Below are positions 63,330-64,000 of a stretch of 64,000 bases of DNA, piece by piece. The position numbers and the translations under genes were made by a program. The notes beneath the pieces were generated by a model, which made no database searches, was not told the DNA's origin, and saw only the letters and a list, made by a program, of their open reading frames with translations. Source of the DNA: Fratercula arctica (Eukaryota > Chordata > Aves > Charadriiformes > Alcidae). Location of the stretch: assembly GCA_947846985.1 (NCBI GenBank), contig CANTUZ010000002.1, positions 62,866,749 through 62,930,748 on the forward strand, written 5' to 3'. The first letter of the stretch is position 1. Each line of letters starts with the position of its first letter.

Positions 63330-64000
63330 AGAGCGAACGAAGCCTCCCCGGTGAGAGGGGATGGGAGTGCGATGACAGTAGCTGCTGTCGCTGTTGCTCC
63401 CACGGGCGGGGGGCTCTGCACCCCGTGCGGCGGCAGGAGGAGGGCCCGGGGAAGGGCAGGCGCCCGATCGCGACTCCCGCTGTCGAAGCCGCCGGGTCTC
63501 ACCGCCGCCACCTCCCTGACCCTTCCTGCGCCCCCGCCGCCCCCCCGCACCGCGGCCGCCTACGCCCCTCACTTCCCCGGGGAAAAGCCGGCGGGGTGGG
63601 GGGGGAACGGCGGCCCCGTGGCTGCCCGGGCCGAGGCTGCATCCATGCAGGGGGCGACGGGAGGCAGGGCGAAATCCGCCAAGTCGGGCGAAGTTGGCGG
63701 CAGCGGAGCGGGTCCCCGAGGGGCGGCGAGGGTGTCGACGAGCCCGGCGGCACCGGGCTCCCCGGAGAAGCCTGTGGCCGGGCAGGGGCCGCCTCCGCCT
63801 CACGCCTGGCTGCGGCGGACGAGCGGGAGGGCGGCTGCAGCCGCCGCCGCGGCGCTTCGGCGCGTCCCGGGCAGCGGCGGCGGCGGGTCGCGGTACGGCA
63901 CGGCCCGGCGCGCCCCGGCTCTCCGCGGCCCTGCCCGGCGGGGCAGGTCCGGCTCCCCACAGTACGGCTCGTCCCCCGGCGCGGCCGCCGCTTGCTGGGG
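63330..64000. promoter_or_regulatory. CpG island, likely gene promoter and first exon
   Basis: Base composition changes abruptly from AT-rich to strongly GC- and CpG-rich at about 63330 and stays so to the window edge. CpG is retained everywhere, including GCGGCCGC at 63552-63559 and 63981-63988 and several GGGCGG-type Sp1/KLF cores. An AT-rich TTTTAAAATATG lies just outside, at 63300-63311, but CpG-island promoters rarely depend on a TATA box. The island runs off the window, so its full length, start site and direction cannot be fixed. It is the only promoter-like region in 64 kb. Confidence 0.9.
63372..64000 (+). CDS. Candidate N-terminal coding exon, partial, gene unknown
   Basis: A plus-strand frame is open from 63321 (after TGA at 63318) through the right edge. 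ATGs occur at 63372 (G at -3, favourable) and 63645 (T at -3, weaker). From 63645 the product begins MQGATGGRAKSAKSGEVG and contains a Ser/Pro segment (residues 31-40), PPPP (49-52), an eight-Ala tract with mixed codons (63-70) and a four-Gly run (78-81). Such Ala/Gly/Pro tracts are typical of N-termini of vertebrate nuclear regulators and signalling proteins. The stretch between 63372 and 63645 reads less protein-like and may be 5' UTR. A 4-codon upstream frame (63361-63375) overlaps the first ATG. Against it: stop codons are rare in such GC-rich DNA, and the minus strand is also open for 150-160 codons. I do not recognise the protein. Confidence 0.3.
   Translation, partial: MTVAAVAVAPTGGGLCTPCGGRRRARGRAGARSRLPLSKPPGLTAATSLTLPAPPPPPRTAAAYAPHFPGEKPAGWGGNGGPVAARAEAASMQGATGGRAKSAKSGEVGGSGAGPRGAARVSTSPAAPGSPEKPVAGQGPPPPHAWLRRTSGRAAAAAAAALRRVPGSGGGGSRYGTARRAPALRGPARRGRSGSPQYGSSPGAAAACW

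Noticed and set aside
63315..63803. Minus-strand 162-codon frame in the CpG island
   Set aside because: Arg/Gly/Pro-rich product typical of the antisense of GC-rich DNA, stop-free by composition, and it ends in the AT-rich shoulder without any domain. The overlapping 63499-63960 minus frame is similar. Neither shows the tract structure of the plus frame, though leftward transcription cannot be excluded.
1..64000. Endogenous retrovirus or LTR element
   Set aside because: No paired long terminal repeats, primer-binding site, polypurine tract or gag/pol/env-like frame was seen. The only reverse transcriptase is the CR1 one.

Overview
The window looks like vertebrate nuclear DNA, most likely from a bird; a crocodilian is the main alternative. 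The diagnostic feature is a 5'-truncated CR1 retrotransposon at about 7809-9383. It lies on the minus strand and its 3' end carries the 8-bp tail repeat (ATTCTATG type on the element strand) typical of archosaur CR1. Around it are older CR1 3' ends (15.6 kb and 19.7-20.05 kb), decayed MIR/L3-like pieces, two related copies of an old repeat (3.2 and 6.4 kb) and many A/T homopolymers. Repeat density is otherwise low. There are no bacterial operons, CRISPR arrays, rRNA or recognisable tRNA genes.

Layout: 1-7.8 kb is unique non-coding DNA with two old repeat pieces. 7.8-9.4 kb is the CR1 copy. 9.4-42 kb is mostly featureless AT-rich intergenic or intronic DNA with scattered fossil repeats, poly(A/T) tracts, a 17-G run at 25.59 kb and a CTTTT microsatellite at 38.7 kb. 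42.8-43.6 kb and 51.8-52.1 kb, and more weakly 45.6-45.9 and 57.0-57.6 kb, have the texture of conserved non-coding regulatory elements: unique, balanced composition and dense homeodomain-, PBX/MEIS- or CDX/HOX-like cores. 50.45 kb holds an almost perfect 19-bp inverted repeat with a 3-nt loop. The window ends in a strong CpG island (about 63.33 kb to the right edge) that looks like a gene promoter and first exon and runs off the window.

No complete protein-coding gene can be supported. The only coding candidates are the dead CR1 ORF2 remnant (two nonsense codons, one frameshift and a changed catalytic motif) and a plus-strand frame in the CpG island. That frame is open from 63321 to the edge, with ATGs at 63372 and 63645, and has Ala/Gly/Pro-rich low-complexity content. 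If it is real, the gene runs rightward and most of this window is its upstream gene desert, with the conserved-looking blocks as possible distal enhancers. If the promoter fires leftward, the window would be 5' intron. The sequence alone does not settle this.

I found no clearly new biological system. The best leads are the hairpin at 50.45 kb, the motif-repeating regulatory-like block at 43 kb and the orphan CpG-island start. Conservation claims are judged from composition only and need an alignment.
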